In this document: positions 25,121 to 34,452 of the stretch, one piece after another
How positions within the stretch are numbered: the stretch's first letter is position 1
Layout: each line of letters begins with the position of its first letter
Assembly: GCA_002389765.1 (NCBI GenBank)
Contig: DGQM01000023.1
Span: 111,904 to 175,903, forward strand
Direction of reading: 5' to 3'
From: Bacteroidetes bacterium UBA4414
Lineage (GTDB): Bacteria; Bacteroidota; Bacteroidia; Chitinophagales; Chitinophagaceae
DNA: 64,000 bases
Notes under the pieces: generated by a model
The model's input: only the letters and a program-made list of their open reading frames with translations
What the model was told of the DNA's origin: nothing
The model's database searches: none
Translations under genes and position numbers: made by a program

Positions 25121-25147
25121 AAAGCCTCGGTATTCCGGGGCTTTTTT
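25121..25147 (+). terminator. Terminator of the lipoprotein gene
   Basis: 10-bp stem AAAGCCTCGG/CCGGGGCTTT (one G-U) with loop TATT and a T-tract. Confidence 0.9.
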
Positions 25148-25195
25148 ATGTCTATACCATTTACTACCTGCCGATACCATTGTATATTAGTAGCA

Positions 25196-25606
25196 ATGGA
25201 AAACGAATTTTACAAGCAGGCCATCCTATGCCTGATGTTTGCCATGGCCGAAGCCGATGGCAAATTCAACGATACCGAACTGATTGAAGTCATTACCATG
25301 AAAAATGTGTTTCAGGAATATGCCGAACACGATATCATGGCACTACACCGCGAATACCAAACACGTTTTCAAGACAAGGGCTTTGCTGAAATATGCAACA
25401 TCATGGTAAGACAGATACCGCAAGAACTGCATATGGCTACTTTATCGCTGTTGGCAGATGTAGCAGTAGTAGATTTTGATGTAGATATACAGGAATCTTC
25501 GCTGATGAGCCTGGCTGCCAATTCAATGAATATTAACGAGACTGCCGTAAAGACACTTTTACTGGCGTCGCTATCTAAAAAGCTGCTACACAACATAGGT
25601 AAATAA
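25196..25606 (+). CDS. TerB-like (tellurite-resistance fold) protein
   Basis: 136 aa from ATG 25196. An in-frame upstream ATG at 25148 adds residues overlapping the terminator, so it is unlikely. Helical, with the AEADGKFNDTEL signature of TerB family proteins near residue 18. Cytoplasmic, function unknown; stress link is by family only. Confidence 0.75.
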   Translation: MENEFYKQAILCLMFAMAEADGKFNDTELIEVITMKNVFQEYAEHDIMALHREYQTRFQDKGFAEICNIMVRQIPQELHMATLSLLADVAVVDFDVDIQESSLMSLAANSMNINETAVKTLLLASLSKKLLHNIGK

Positions 25607-25796
25607 TAAACCCTATATTTGTAATGCAACTCCTACGGTAATATTAATCGCTTCTCTTTTTCGGATTAAGACGTACCACCAGATATCGTAACAGCGGGCA
25701 ACACACATAGCTGTGTACTGTTTTTACAATCTCGCATAGTCGGCACATACACCCGGCAATATCATTATTTGTTCAAAAAGTTTTTTAAAGAAATTA

Positions 25797-26507
25797 ATGG
25801 AATACAATACTATACGCAGCAAAATGCTGATGCCTGAATACGGGCGTAATGTGCAACGCATGGTAGAATACCTGATGACGATTGAAGACCGTGCTAAAAG
25901 ACTACGCAATGCAGAAGCTATCGTTGAGCTGATGGGTACGCTGAACCCGCATCTGAAACAGATGGAAGACTATCAGCACAAGCTATGGGACCACCTGCAT
26001 CAGATGACAGATTTCAAACTGGATGTGGATGCACCATACCCTGCCCCGACGCGCGAACAGGTTTTCAAAAAACCGGAAGTAATACCATACCCGCAAACCA
26101 ACATCAAACACCGCCACTTTGGTAGGAATATGGATTCGCTGATTAAGAAGGCATTGGAAGAAACTGACCCTGAAAAAAAACAGGGCTTTACGCAAATAAT
26201 AGGCTACTACATGAAGCTGGCCTATACCAACTGGCACAAAGAGCCTGTACACGATGATATGATACGCTCTGAACTGGCAGAACTGACCAACGGAGAGCTG
26301 CAATACGAGCAGGGTGGCTATCGTGTATACTTCGATACACGTACCAATTTCAAAAACAACAATAACAATAATAACAACCGCAACCGTAATAACAACAATA
26401 ACCGCAACAATAATAATAACAACAATCGCGGTGGTAGCGGTGGTTATGGTAATAATAATAACGGTTACAACAAAAACCGTAAATTCAATAAAAACAAGAA
26501 TAAATAA
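25797..26507 (+). CDS. DUF4290 protein with Asn/Arg/Gly-rich tail
   Basis: 236 aa. Residues 1-180 match DUF4290 (MPEYGRNVQRMVEYLM, HPHLK-like NPHLKQMEDYQHKLWDHL). From about residue 187 it ends in a low-complexity N/R/G tail with long Asn runs coded by AAC/AAT. The tail suggests an unstructured, possibly RNA-binding region. murA starts 12 nt downstream, so one operon. Confidence 0.88.
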   Translation: MEYNTIRSKMLMPEYGRNVQRMVEYLMTIEDRAKRLRNAEAIVELMGTLNPHLKQMEDYQHKLWDHLHQMTDFKLDVDAPYPAPTREQVFKKPEVIPYPQTNIKHRHFGRNMDSLIKKALEETDPEKKQGFTQIIGYYMKLAYTNWHKEPVHDDMIRSELAELTNGELQYEQGGYRVYFDTRTNFKNNNNNNNNRNRNNNNNRNNNNNNNRGGSGGYGNNNNGYNKNRKFNKNKNK

Positions 26508-26519
26508 TTTTTGTATAAA

Positions 26520-27833
26520 ATGGGTGCTTTCGAAATACGCGGCGGCAATACGCTGAGTGGTATCATTACACCACAGGGTGCAAAAAACGAGGCATTGCAG
26601 GTACTCTGTGCGGCACTGCTTACAGACGAGCCTGTTACGTTTACCAACGTGCCCGATATTCTGGATGTAAACATGCTGATAGAGGTACTGGGCGATATGG
26701 GTGTAAAAGTATCGCGCCCGGCTGCCAATACAGTTGTACTACAGGCTACAGACATCAATACCGAATATTTTACCGACAAGAATTTTAAAAAGAAATCGGG
26801 CAAGCTGCGTGGTGCGGTTATGCTGGCTGGGCCTATGCTGGCTCGCTTTCGCAAAGCGCATATACCACAACCCGGCGGCGATAAGATAGGCCGCCGCAGG
26901 TTGGATACACACATACGTGGCTTTGAAAAACTGGGTGTGATATTTGATTATGATGCAGAACAAAGCCTCTTCTCTTTAGATGGCAGCAATCTGCATGGTG
27001 CATACATCCTGATGGAAGAACCATCTGTTACCGGCACTGCAAATATTGTGATGGCAGCAGTAATGGCAGAGGGTACTACAACCATCTACAATGCCGCGTG
27101 CGAACCCTATGTGCAGCAGCTTTGCAATATGCTCAACAGCATGGGTGCAAACATCACAGGCATCGGCTCAAATTTGCTGACTATTAAAGGCGTAACCAAG
27201 CTGAAAGGTTGTAGCCACCGTATGCTGGCAGATATGATAGAGGTGGGCTCTTTCATAGGTATGGCTGCCATGACACAGAGCGAGCTTACCATCCGCAATG
27301 CAGACGTTGCACACTTGGGTGTGATACCTGATGTCTTTCAACGCTTGGGTATCGAACTGCAAATAAACGGCGACGATATCTTCATCCCCAAACAGGAGCA
27401 CTACCGCATACAGAAATTTATAGATGGTTCTATCCTTACAGTATATGACCATCCGTGGCCGGGTTTCACACCCGATTTGCTGAGCATCATTCTGGTAACA
27501 GCTACACAGTCTAAAGGCACTGTGCTTGTACACCAGAAGATGTTTGAAAGCCGCCTATTCTTTGTAGATAAATTGATAGAGATGGGCGCGCAGATTGTAT
27601 TGTGCGATCCGCACCGTGCCGTAGTAATAGGGCTCGACAGGCAGATGCCGTTGCGTGGTATCACCATGTCATCGCCCGATATTCGTGCGGGGGTAGCATT
27701 GCTGATTGCGGCACTTTCTGCCAAAGGCAAAAGCACTATACAAAACAGCGACCAGATAGACCGCGGCTACGAGCGCATAGACGAGCGCCTGATAGCACTG
27801 GGCGCAGACATCAAACGCATCAAAGTTGATTAA
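26520..27833 (+). CDS. murA: UDP-N-acetylglucosamine 1-carboxyvinyltransferase (Asp active site)
   Basis: 437 aa from ATG 26520 (an upstream TTG would add MYK). Adds enolpyruvate to UDP-GlcNAc, the first committed step of peptidoglycan synthesis. GAKNEAL (20-26) contains the conserved Lys22-Asn23. The active-site loop reads PQPGGDKIGRRRLD, with Asp121 where most enzymes have the fosfomycin-targeted Cys. Follows the DUF4290 gene in the same operon. Intrinsic fosfomycin insensitivity is expected, as in other Asp-type MurA. Confidence 0.95.
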   Translation: MGAFEIRGGNTLSGIITPQGAKNEALQVLCAALLTDEPVTFTNVPDILDVNMLIEVLGDMGVKVSRPAANTVVLQATDINTEYFTDKNFKKKSGKLRGAVMLAGPMLARFRKAHIPQPGGDKIGRRRLDTHIRGFEKLGVIFDYDAEQSLFSLDGSNLHGAYILMEEPSVTGTANIVMAAVMAEGTTTIYNAACEPYVQQLCNMLNSMGANITGIGSNLLTIKGVTKLKGCSHRMLADMIEVGSFIGMAAMTQSELTIRNADVAHLGVIPDVFQRLGIELQINGDDIFIPKQEHYRIQKFIDGSILTVYDHPWPGFTPDLLSIILVTATQSKGTVLVHQKMFESRLFFVDKLIEMGAQIVLCDPHRAVVIGLDRQMPLRGITMSSPDIRAGVALLIAALSAKGKSTIQNSDQIDRGYERIDERLIALGADIKRIKVD

Positions 27834-27838
27834 AATAA

Positions 27839-27864
27839 TAAAGGGTGGCAGTAGCCACCCTTTA
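27839..27864. terminator. Bidirectional terminator
   Basis: 11-bp stem TAAAGGGTGGC/GCCACCCTTTA with loop AGTA between convergent murA and an outer membrane protein gene. Confidence 0.9.
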
Positions 27865-27887
27865 TAGTTATGTAGTTCTTCTTAGTA

Positions 27888-28871
27888 TTAGAACAACAGT
27901 GTCCTTTGATTGAAGAAGAATGTAAACCTTGGCATGATAGTGTATTGGCGTTCCAGACCATCAGCACGTACATCGCGCTTAATGAATGGAAGGCTACCTG
28001 TTACATCCAGCTTGAATGAGCCATAACGGCCAAAACGCAGGAACACATTACCAACACCACTCAGTGTAAAGCCTTGCGTACCTTCAATAGTATTCCAGTA
28101 GCCCATACGGTCTTGATACAGATCATTTGCCAAGTGATAGATAGCCAAAGGACCTGCGCTGAAACCTACACGGTTTGTAGCATAGCGGCCTTCCAGACGC
28201 ATCATCACATCGCCATTGCGATACAGCTTCCTTGATATTACATAATCACTGTTGTTATAAACAGGATCGTTGATGTATGAAGAACGGAAATAGTCGTTTT
28301 CGTTGTAGCGGAAGATTGGTTGCTGATAACCTACTGCAATGTTCAGGTATTCTTTAAACTGTGCACTGAATCCCAGCATTACATCTGTACTTCCCAAACC
28401 ACTTTGGTAAGACATAGGCAACGGACGTGTTGCATTATCAGTACCGTTTGCAGTAGTCATGCCAAACATTACACCACCTGTACCTTGCAGTGTCCATGCA
28501 TACGGGTCTGCTTTTATAACATGCGTGTATGCAACTGTAAGGTCGCCCATACCCCATTTTTTAAACAAATCGCCCGATGCAGATACGATAGGCAGGCGTA
28601 CGTCAATATAGCCTGTTTCCATCACGGGTACACGCACTTCCAATTGCGGAATGTGGTATTTCACATCCTTTTCACCCATCGAAAATGTATGACCTACGCT
28701 GAATTGTGCACGTTGAAATTCATATTCGTCTTCGGTAATGATGGCACCTGAACCCCAGCGCATAGCGCCAACTTGGGTAAAGCCAGGATCAGACTCACCT
28801 TGTGCAACCGCATTGGAAACAGACGCCAATGTCATTGCCGCACCCAGACAAAATGCTTGCAAATATCTCAT
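27888..28871 (-). CDS. Outer membrane beta-barrel protein (phenol-pathway transporter-like)
   Basis: 327 aa with signal peptide (NAVAQG, residue 24) and alternating amphipathic strands ending in an aromatic C-terminus (TLLF). The pattern resembles the family annotated as transporter/meta-pathway of phenol degradation. Single gene with a -7 box TATATTTG (complement of 28892-28899). Substrate unknown. Confidence 0.75.
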   Translation of the reverse strand: MRYLQAFCLGAAMTLASVSNAVAQGESDPGFTQVGAMRWGSGAIITEDEYEFQRAQFSVGHTFSMGEKDVKYHIPQLEVRVPVMETGYIDVRLPIVSASGDLFKKWGMGDLTVAYTHVIKADPYAWTLQGTGGVMFGMTTANGTDNATRPLPMSYQSGLGSTDVMLGFSAQFKEYLNIAVGYQQPIFRYNENDYFRSSYINDPVYNNSDYVISRKLYRNGDVMMRLEGRYATNRVGFSAGPLAIYHLANDLYQDRMGYWNTIEGTQGFTLSGVGNVFLRFGRYGSFKLDVTGSLPFIKRDVRADGLERQYTIMPRFTFFFNQRTLLF

Positions 28872-28976
28872 AATCGTGAATAGATATGTCTCAAATATAA
28901 TTTTATAAAGCCAGAAATCTAAGTGTTTCGGGCATTTTTTTTGGCCTCTTTGCCACTGAAAAGGATAATATAAAGA

Positions 28977-29414
28977 TTATCGCAATCTATCCAGCGACTT
29001 CACCAGTTTCTCATCCTTATTGATACCGCGTATAGCCAATATCAAAAAGATGATAGCAATAGCAGGCATTACTGCACCAATCCAATAGCTGGCATCTGTA
29101 GCGGTAGGGTTTTCAGTGTTGAATTTTGTAACCCTGGAAAGTGTCATTGTTATAAACCCGATAATAGCCACAATAGCAAATATGGAGATAGAACGCTGGC
29201 GCTTACGGTCTTTGTACAAGAAAATAGCACCCAATGGCATTATCGTAACGAGTATAGCTATCAGCAACGACGGATAATGATCGTTCACACGAATGTATTG
29301 TGTTACAGCAGCACCATTCACCATAATGTTGGCATGATAAACATCGAAGAAAAACAGGCTGAGGCAACAAAGCGCCGCCAGCAACAGCCATACAGATTGA
29401 ATACGTTGTATCAT
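28977..29414 (-). CDS. DUF4293 membrane protein
   Basis: 145 aa with four TM helices (MIQRIQSVWLLLAALCC start, final helix PAIAIIFLILAIRG). The IQSVWLLLA opening is typical of DUF4293. Function unknown. Confidence 0.85.
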   Translation of the reverse strand: MIQRIQSVWLLLAALCCLSLFFFDVYHANIMVNGAAVTQYIRVNDHYPSLLIAILVTIMPLGAIFLYKDRKRQRSISIFAIVAIIGFITMTLSRVTKFNTENPTATDASYWIGAVMPAIAIIFLILAIRGINKDEKLVKSLDRLR

Positions 29415-29442
29415 AATCTAAATTTCTAAAAACTAATTACTA

Positions 29443-29478
29443 AATCCTAAAGTCCCCTTTAGGGGATTTAGGGGTTTT
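29443..29478. repeat. REP-like palindromic element
   Basis: AATCCTAAAG then CCCCTTTAGGGG and GATTTAGGGG form nested palindromes in a 62-bp spacer. Sequences like it are scattered in Bacteroidetes genomes (memory). It also follows serS-operon orientation and may cap transcripts. Confidence 0.55.
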
Positions 29479-30748
29479 ATTTAATCATCTCTGCACCAAA
29501 GTAGGCTTGCAGTGCTTTTGGGATCCTGATGCCATCAAGTGTTTGGTGGTTTTCAAGCAGACATGCAACGATGCGTGGCAATGCCAGTGAGCTACCATTC
29601 AGCGAGTGCAGCAGGTTTGTTTTACCATTTGCATCCTTATATCTTGCTTTCAGCCTGTTGGTCTGGAAGTTCTCGAAGTTCGATGTTGAGCTTACTTCCA
29701 ACCAGCGTTCCTGTGCAGCACTATATACCTCAAAATCGTACGTAAGTGCCGATGTAAAGCCCATATCCCCACCACACAAGCGCAGTATGCGGTATTCCAA
29801 TTCAAGCGATTGCAGCAGCTTTTCTACGTGGCTCACCATGCCTTCCAGTGCTTCATAGCTTTTTTCAGGCTGTATCAGTTGCACTATCTCTACTTTGTCA
29901 AACTGGTGCAGGCGGTTCAGTCCGCGTACATCTTTACCATAAGAACCTGCCTCTCGGCGGAAACATGGTGTATATGCAGTCATCTTGATTGGCAAATCAC
30001 TTTCCTTCACTATCTCATCCCTATACACGTTGGTAACAGGTACTTCTGCTGTTGGTATCAGGTAGTAATTGTCTGCTACTGCATGGTACATCTGTCCTTC
30101 TTTATCAGGCAGTTGGCCTGTGCCACGTGCAGAGTCTTCGTTCACCATATACGGCGGATATATTTCCATATACCCTGCATCTATATTGTAGTTGAGGAAG
30201 TAGCTGATGAGCGCGCGTTGCAGTTTTGCGCCTTGTCCTATGTACACAGGAAAGCCGCTACCCGTTAGCTTGGTACCCAGCTCAAAGTTGATGAGGTTAT
30301 ATTTCTCTGTCAGCTCCCAGTGCGGCAGTTTCTGCGCACTCAGGTCGGGGCGTGTGCCTGCCTGTCTTACTACTTCGTTGTCTTCAGGTGTTTTGCCAAA
30401 AGGCACACTGCTGTGCGGTATATTCGGCAGGCGGATGATGAGGTCGTATTGTTCCTGCTCCATCTCTGCCAGCTTTGCAGCCAGTTCTTTGGTTTGTTCT
30501 TTGTGGCTGGCAACTTCGGCTTTTATCGCTTCTGCTTCGTCTTTTTTGCCTTGTGCCATCAGCTGGCCTATATTCTTGGATGCTGCATTGATGGATGCAG
30601 CCAGATTATCATTTTCTACCTGCAATTGGCGACGCTTTTCGTCTATTGCAATGATTTGGTCTACCAGTTCGGTTTCTTTAAAATTCCTCTTTTTAAGTCC
30701 TTCCAGTACAAGCTCTTTATTTTGCCTGAATAATTGTATCGGCAGCAT
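29477..30748 (-). CDS. serS: Seryl-tRNA synthetase
   Basis: 423 aa, full length. N-terminal coiled-coil arm (residues ~30-110, DEKRRQLQVENDNLAASI), class II motif 2 FRREAGSYGKDVRGLNRLHQF and motif 3 GSSLALPRIVACLLEN. Preceded by -7 box TATATTTG (complement of 30767-30774). Confidence 0.98.
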   Translation of the reverse strand: MLPIQLFRQNKELVLEGLKKRNFKETELVDQIIAIDEKRRQLQVENDNLAASINAASKNIGQLMAQGKKDEAEAIKAEVASHKEQTKELAAKLAEMEQEQYDLIIRLPNIPHSSVPFGKTPEDNEVVRQAGTRPDLSAQKLPHWELTEKYNLINFELGTKLTGSGFPVYIGQGAKLQRALISYFLNYNIDAGYMEIYPPYMVNEDSARGTGQLPDKEGQMYHAVADNYYLIPTAEVPVTNVYRDEIVKESDLPIKMTAYTPCFRREAGSYGKDVRGLNRLHQFDKVEIVQLIQPEKSYEALEGMVSHVEKLLQSLELEYRILRLCGGDMGFTSALTYDFEVYSAAQERWLEVSSTSNFENFQTNRLKARYKDANGKTNLLHSLNGSSLALPRIVACLLENHQTLDGIRIPKALQAYFGAEMIK

Positions 30749-30782
30749 AGTATATTAATTGTGGCGCAAATATAACTTAAAT

Positions 30783-30805
30783 AAAAAACCCGCCACAGGC
30801 GGGTT
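30783..30805 (-). terminator. Terminator of the moxR gene
   Basis: AACCCGCC/GGCGGGTT stem with 3-nt loop and a T-tract on the minus strand; lies between moxR and serS. Confidence 0.9.
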
Positions 30806-30851
30806 ATAAAATCATTCACTAACGGCTAATGCCTTACAGCTATCGCCTGAA

Positions 30852-31859
30852 CTATGGCACTTCTACCGCATTCAGTATTTCGTTCAGTATGTGTTCGCTT
30901 GTTATGTTCTCTGCTTCAGCTTCGTAGCTTATGCCTATGCGGTGGCGCATTACATCGTGGCACACCGCACGTATATCTTCAGGTATTACATAGCCGCGAC
31001 GCTTGATGAACGCGTATGCCTTGGCAGCCAATGCAAGGCTAATGCTGGCACGTGGCGATGCACCGTAGCTTATCAGTGGTTTCAGCTTGTTCAGTTTATA
31101 CTCTTCAGGGAAGCGTGTTGCGAAAACGATATCCAGTATGTACTGCTCAATCTTCTCGTCCATATATACCTCGCGTACTAGTTGGCGAGCTTTCAGTATT
31201 TCTTCAGGAGATACTACAGGGTTGATTTTTGCAGCACCTGCGGGGTTCAGATTCTGACGAATGATGTGGCGCTCCTCTTCTTTTTTAGGATAGGTGATAA
31301 CCACTTTCAGCATGAAACGATCTACCTGCGCTTCGGGCAGTTCATACGTACCTTCCTGCTCTATCGGGTTTTGTGTAGCCAGTACCAAAAAGGGTTCTTC
31401 CAGCTTGTAGGTATTGTCGCCTATGGTTACTTGACGTTCCTGCATGGCTTCCAGTAGCGCACTCTGCACTTTTGCCGGGGCACGGTTTATCTCATCTGCC
31501 AATATAAAGTTGGCAAATATCGGCCCTTTACGCACCGCAAACTCATGCGCCTGCGGGTTGTATACCATCGTACCCAATACGTCTGCAGGTAGCAAATCGG
31601 GGGTAAACTGTATACGTGCAAAACGTGCGTGTATAGCCGATGCCAGCGATTTGATAGCTAATGTTTTTGCAAGCCCCGGCACACCTTCCAGCAGCACGTG
31701 GCCATTTGCCAGCAGACCTATCAGCAGGCGTTCTACCATGTGTTTCTGGCCTACCAGTGCCTTATTCAGTTCCATTTGCAGCAACTCTATAAAAGCACTT
31801 TGCTGGTGGATGCGTTCGTTCAGTTCTCTTACGTCAACAGATGTTGTAGTTGGTTCCAT
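30852..31859 (-). CDS. MoxR-family AAA+ ATPase
   Basis: 335 aa. Walker A GVPGLAKT, Walker B FILADEINRAP, sensor ATQNPIEQEGTYELPEAQVDRF. MoxR proteins act as chaperones for VWA/DUF58 partner proteins, none of which is adjacent here. A second MoxR is at 61563. Confidence 0.9.
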   Translation of the reverse strand: MEPTTTSVDVRELNERIHQQSAFIELLQMELNKALVGQKHMVERLLIGLLANGHVLLEGVPGLAKTLAIKSLASAIHARFARIQFTPDLLPADVLGTMVYNPQAHEFAVRKGPIFANFILADEINRAPAKVQSALLEAMQERQVTIGDNTYKLEEPFLVLATQNPIEQEGTYELPEAQVDRFMLKVVITYPKKEEERHIIRQNLNPAGAAKINPVVSPEEILKARQLVREVYMDEKIEQYILDIVFATRFPEEYKLNKLKPLISYGASPRASISLALAAKAYAFIKRRGYVIPEDIRAVCHDVMRHRIGISYEAEAENITSEHILNEILNAVEVP

Positions 31860-31940
31860 ATTCCGCTAATTATTGGCAATATATTACATCTCAAAAATAT
31901 TAAGTGGGTTATTTTCTCGCTGTTAAAACTGCGTTAAACA

Positions 31941-31967
31941 AACCTCTCCCCCTGAAGGAGACTTTCA
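31941..31967. repeat. REP-like element
   Basis: Spacer with CTCTCCCCCTGAAGGAGACTTTCAG, a CTGAA/TTCAG inverted repeat, followed by short tandem CAAC/TCAA motifs (to 32010). Similar tail motifs occur at 586-605. Confidence 0.4.
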
Positions 31968-32018
31968 GCCAATTAACTTATCAACAAGTCAACTATTCAA
32001 CAAATCAACCAATCCCCT

Positions 32019-32026
32019 TAGCTTTG
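32019..32026 (+). promoter_or_regulatory. -7 box giving a near-leaderless transcript
   Basis: TAGCTTTG matches the consensus and is only 7 nt from the ATG at 32034. If used, the mRNA would start at or next to the start codon. Confidence 0.5.
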
Positions 32027-32033
32027 CAGCCAC

Positions 32034-32363
32034 ATGGAAAATTTTGAAGAACGCTGGATACAGGTTGAATTCTTTCTGCGTGAGCGCTTTGCGAAAGTGC
32101 CCGATATGGAAAGCATCCTGTTTTTGATTGGTGTAAATGAGCTGGATAAACTACCTGCCAAAAAATACTCGAAAGAACAGAAACAAGACCTGATGCACGT
32201 GGCTGTATGCAGCCTGCTGAGCCGAAGGGGATATTACGAATTCAAAGGGCGCGATGGCGATGGATGGCCTCACTATGACCAGCTAAAACCTGTAACCGCA
32301 GAAGGCCTGCAAACGCAGGAACGCATATTGAAGGAATGTATCATTGAGTATTTTGAACATTAA
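32034..32363 (+). CDS. Conserved hypothetical protein
   Basis: 109 aa, soluble, no signal. Sequence (MENFEERWIQVEFFLRERF, RRGYYEFKGRDGDGWPHYD) looks like a conserved Bacteroidetes protein but I do not recognise a family. Ends at a strong terminator shared with a convergent gene. Confidence 0.75.
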   Translation: MENFEERWIQVEFFLRERFAKVPDMESILFLIGVNELDKLPAKKYSKEQKQDLMHVAVCSLLSRRGYYEFKGRDGDGWPHYDQLKPVTAEGLQTQERILKECIIEYFEH

Positions 32364-32372
32364 TCGCAAACA

Positions 32373-32398
32373 AAACGCCCCGCAAATGCGGGGCGTTT
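32373..32398. terminator. Bidirectional terminator
   Basis: 11-bp stem AAACGCCCCGC/GCGGGGCGTTT, loop AAAT, between two convergent genes. Confidence 0.93.
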
Positions 32399-32421
32399 AT
32401 ATTTTGTAAGATGCTCAGATA

Positions 32422-34344
32422 TTAGTCTGCAATTGTCAGACGTTGTGTTTCAGCAGCTTTATCAGTTTGTACTTTTACTACATATACACCTTTAGCCAGT
32501 GAAGATGTAGGTATTGTTACTTCGTTGAAACCTGCAGGCAGATTTTTGCTTGAAGTATATACTACACGGCCCAGTGCATCTGTAACACTGATAGTAACAT
32601 CACCCGCAGTATTCATGTTGAAACCTGCAGTAGTTTGTTGTGCAGCAGGGTTAGGATATACTGCCAGATTATTTACACCACCTGCTACATTGTTGATACC
32701 TGTAGGCCATTGTGCAGGTATAACTTTAGATTGCAGAATTTGTTTAGACGCATCGTCTTGTACAAATATTACCAGATTTGTATTCTTAGGGTGTGTCCAC
32801 AGATTGTAGCTGTTTTGAGTAACATTACCCACAGTTACTTTTTTCTTGAAGTCATAAACCTGGCTTGCGTTATCTACCCAGTTTGATACTGTAGAACCTG
32901 CAGCATCAGGCAGCATTAACCTCATTACATGAATGTAGTGCAATTGAGATGTTGTAGCCTTGCTGTTGTAATAATCATTTTCAACTACAGCAACACGTAC
33001 TACCAGATTTTGGCTCAGGCTGAAGAATGGTTTCACATCGATATGAGCCCAGATAGAGTCATTGCTTGTAATGTATGTACCTGTGATATCAACAAATGCG
33101 CTACCACCTTTACAGTTATCAACCTCTGCTTGGTCTCCACCTGCACCAGGCATACCATTTGTATAGTGATCAGGAATACCTGATACACCATAATAACCTC
33201 TCCTTACATTACCATGTGCATTGTAGCTGGCATCGTTACCAGGCGAAGGCCAGTTCATCTGATACTTAATGATATTAAAATTAGATGCTTGCGTGTTTAC
33301 GTTGATAGAAGCAATAAACGGATCGAATGTAGAGTTGAAACTAGCGCATGGTGCACAAGTAGAAGATGTGAATTCTTCTATCAGACAGTTACGTTGTACT
33401 TGGTTTGATACACCCAGGAAGTTGCCTGTTACATTGTTATCTGTCGGATTAGGATCAACAACCGTGTTTACTTTTGTAGCAGTTACTACAATGCTGTGTG
33501 GCCCTGCAGATATACCGCTTAGTGCTGTTGTAAACGTTAATGTACTGGTAGCAAATTGTGCTATGCTCAGACCTGTAAATGTTTGCAATATCGGTGTACC
33601 ACCATCAACTGCATATTGTGCTTCTATTGATGTAACAACCGCCGGACTCACGTTCAGCACGTCAAACTTAACAGTTGTACCGTTACCCGCTGCATTTTGT
33701 GTTGCAGTAAGTACAGGCAATGTAAGGCTTTGTACAGTAACGTCGTTTGAAGAAGGTACGAATACTTTTACATCATCTACTGCAAAACCTATCAGCTTGT
33801 TTGCGGTACCGCCCTTACCATCGTGGTATGTAAAAGCCAACTTCAGATTAGGTGTGTTATTGTAAGCATTCAGGCTTACAGCATTTAATTTCCAATCTTT
33901 AGGATCAGCATTTACAGTATCTATCACCGTCCATGTAGTACCACCATCTGTAGAAGCACATACATAAGCATCTTCAGTAGGAGAACCACTTGTATACGTA
34001 GCTTTTACAAAGTAAGAGTTGTAAGTAAGATAAGCGCCTGATATACCTGTAAGGTTGATTATGGGTGTAACCAAACGTGTAGTGTCATTGTCTTCGTTGT
34101 TATTCCATTCATCAACTACAGCGTATCTGCCTGTACCTGCAGGTACAGCCCAGCCTGCTGTAAAAGTAAGAGAACCTGTGTTCGTTTTCCAACCTGTAGT
34201 TGCTTTAGTTATTTGTGTCCAGCCTCCGGGAAGTGCAGTACCAGATGTACCATTGAAATTCTCCTGCAGAACAACTTGTGCATTAGCACTAAGGCCCAGC
34301 CCTAATACAGACGCACTTAATAGTGTAATAAATTTGTTCATCAC
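32422..34344 (-). CDS. T9SS-secreted Omp28-like protein with jelly-roll domain
   Basis: 640 aa. Signal peptide (ANAQVV), N-terminal cleaved-adhesin/jelly-roll domain (residues ~23-190, VVDEWNNNEDNDTTRLV), a CARDB-like sandwich (to about 320), an Omp28-type thioredoxin-like region with CAPC (CLIEEFTSSTCAPCASF), and a C-terminal T9SS type A sorting domain (NLAVYPNPA ... GVYVVKVQTD). A likely surface or secreted T9SS cargo. Confidence 0.85.
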   Translation of the reverse strand: MMNKFITLLSASVLGLGLSANAQVVLQENFNGTSGTALPGGWTQITKATTGWKTNTGSLTFTAGWAVPAGTGRYAVVDEWNNNEDNDTTRLVTPIINLTGISGAYLTYNSYFVKATYTSGSPTEDAYVCASTDGGTTWTVIDTVNADPKDWKLNAVSLNAYNNTPNLKLAFTYHDGKGGTANKLIGFAVDDVKVFVPSSNDVTVQSLTLPVLTATQNAAGNGTTVKFDVLNVSPAVVTSIEAQYAVDGGTPILQTFTGLSIAQFATSTLTFTTALSGISAGPHSIVVTATKVNTVVDPNPTDNNVTGNFLGVSNQVQRNCLIEEFTSSTCAPCASFNSTFDPFIASINVNTQASNFNIIKYQMNWPSPGNDASYNAHGNVRRGYYGVSGIPDHYTNGMPGAGGDQAEVDNCKGGSAFVDITGTYITSNDSIWAHIDVKPFFSLSQNLVVRVAVVENDYYNSKATTSQLHYIHVMRLMLPDAAGSTVSNWVDNASQVYDFKKKVTVGNVTQNSYNLWTHPKNTNLVIFVQDDASKQILQSKVIPAQWPTGINNVAGGVNNLAVYPNPAAQQTTAGFNMNTAGDVTISVTDALGRVVYTSSKNLPAGFNEVTIPTSSLAKGVYVVKVQTDKAAETQRLTIAD

Positions 34345-34427
34345 ATTTGTTTTTAAGGATTCCGAAGATACGGAATATTCCTTTATTAAATTTCAATTAA
34401 AATTCCATGACAATTCTGTTAAGCTAT

Positions 34428-34435
34428 TATCTTTG
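34428..34435 (+). promoter_or_regulatory. Promoter -7 box of the TPP-riboswitch transcript
   Basis: TATCTTTG matches TAnnTTTG about 20 nt before the aptamer. No clear -33 box. Confidence 0.55.
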
Positions 34436-34452
34436 CGCCGTCATCTGGTGAT

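Noticed and set aside
25148..25195. Longer start for the TerB-like gene
   Set aside because: It begins just 3' of a strong terminator; the ATG at 25196 gives the family-like N-terminus.
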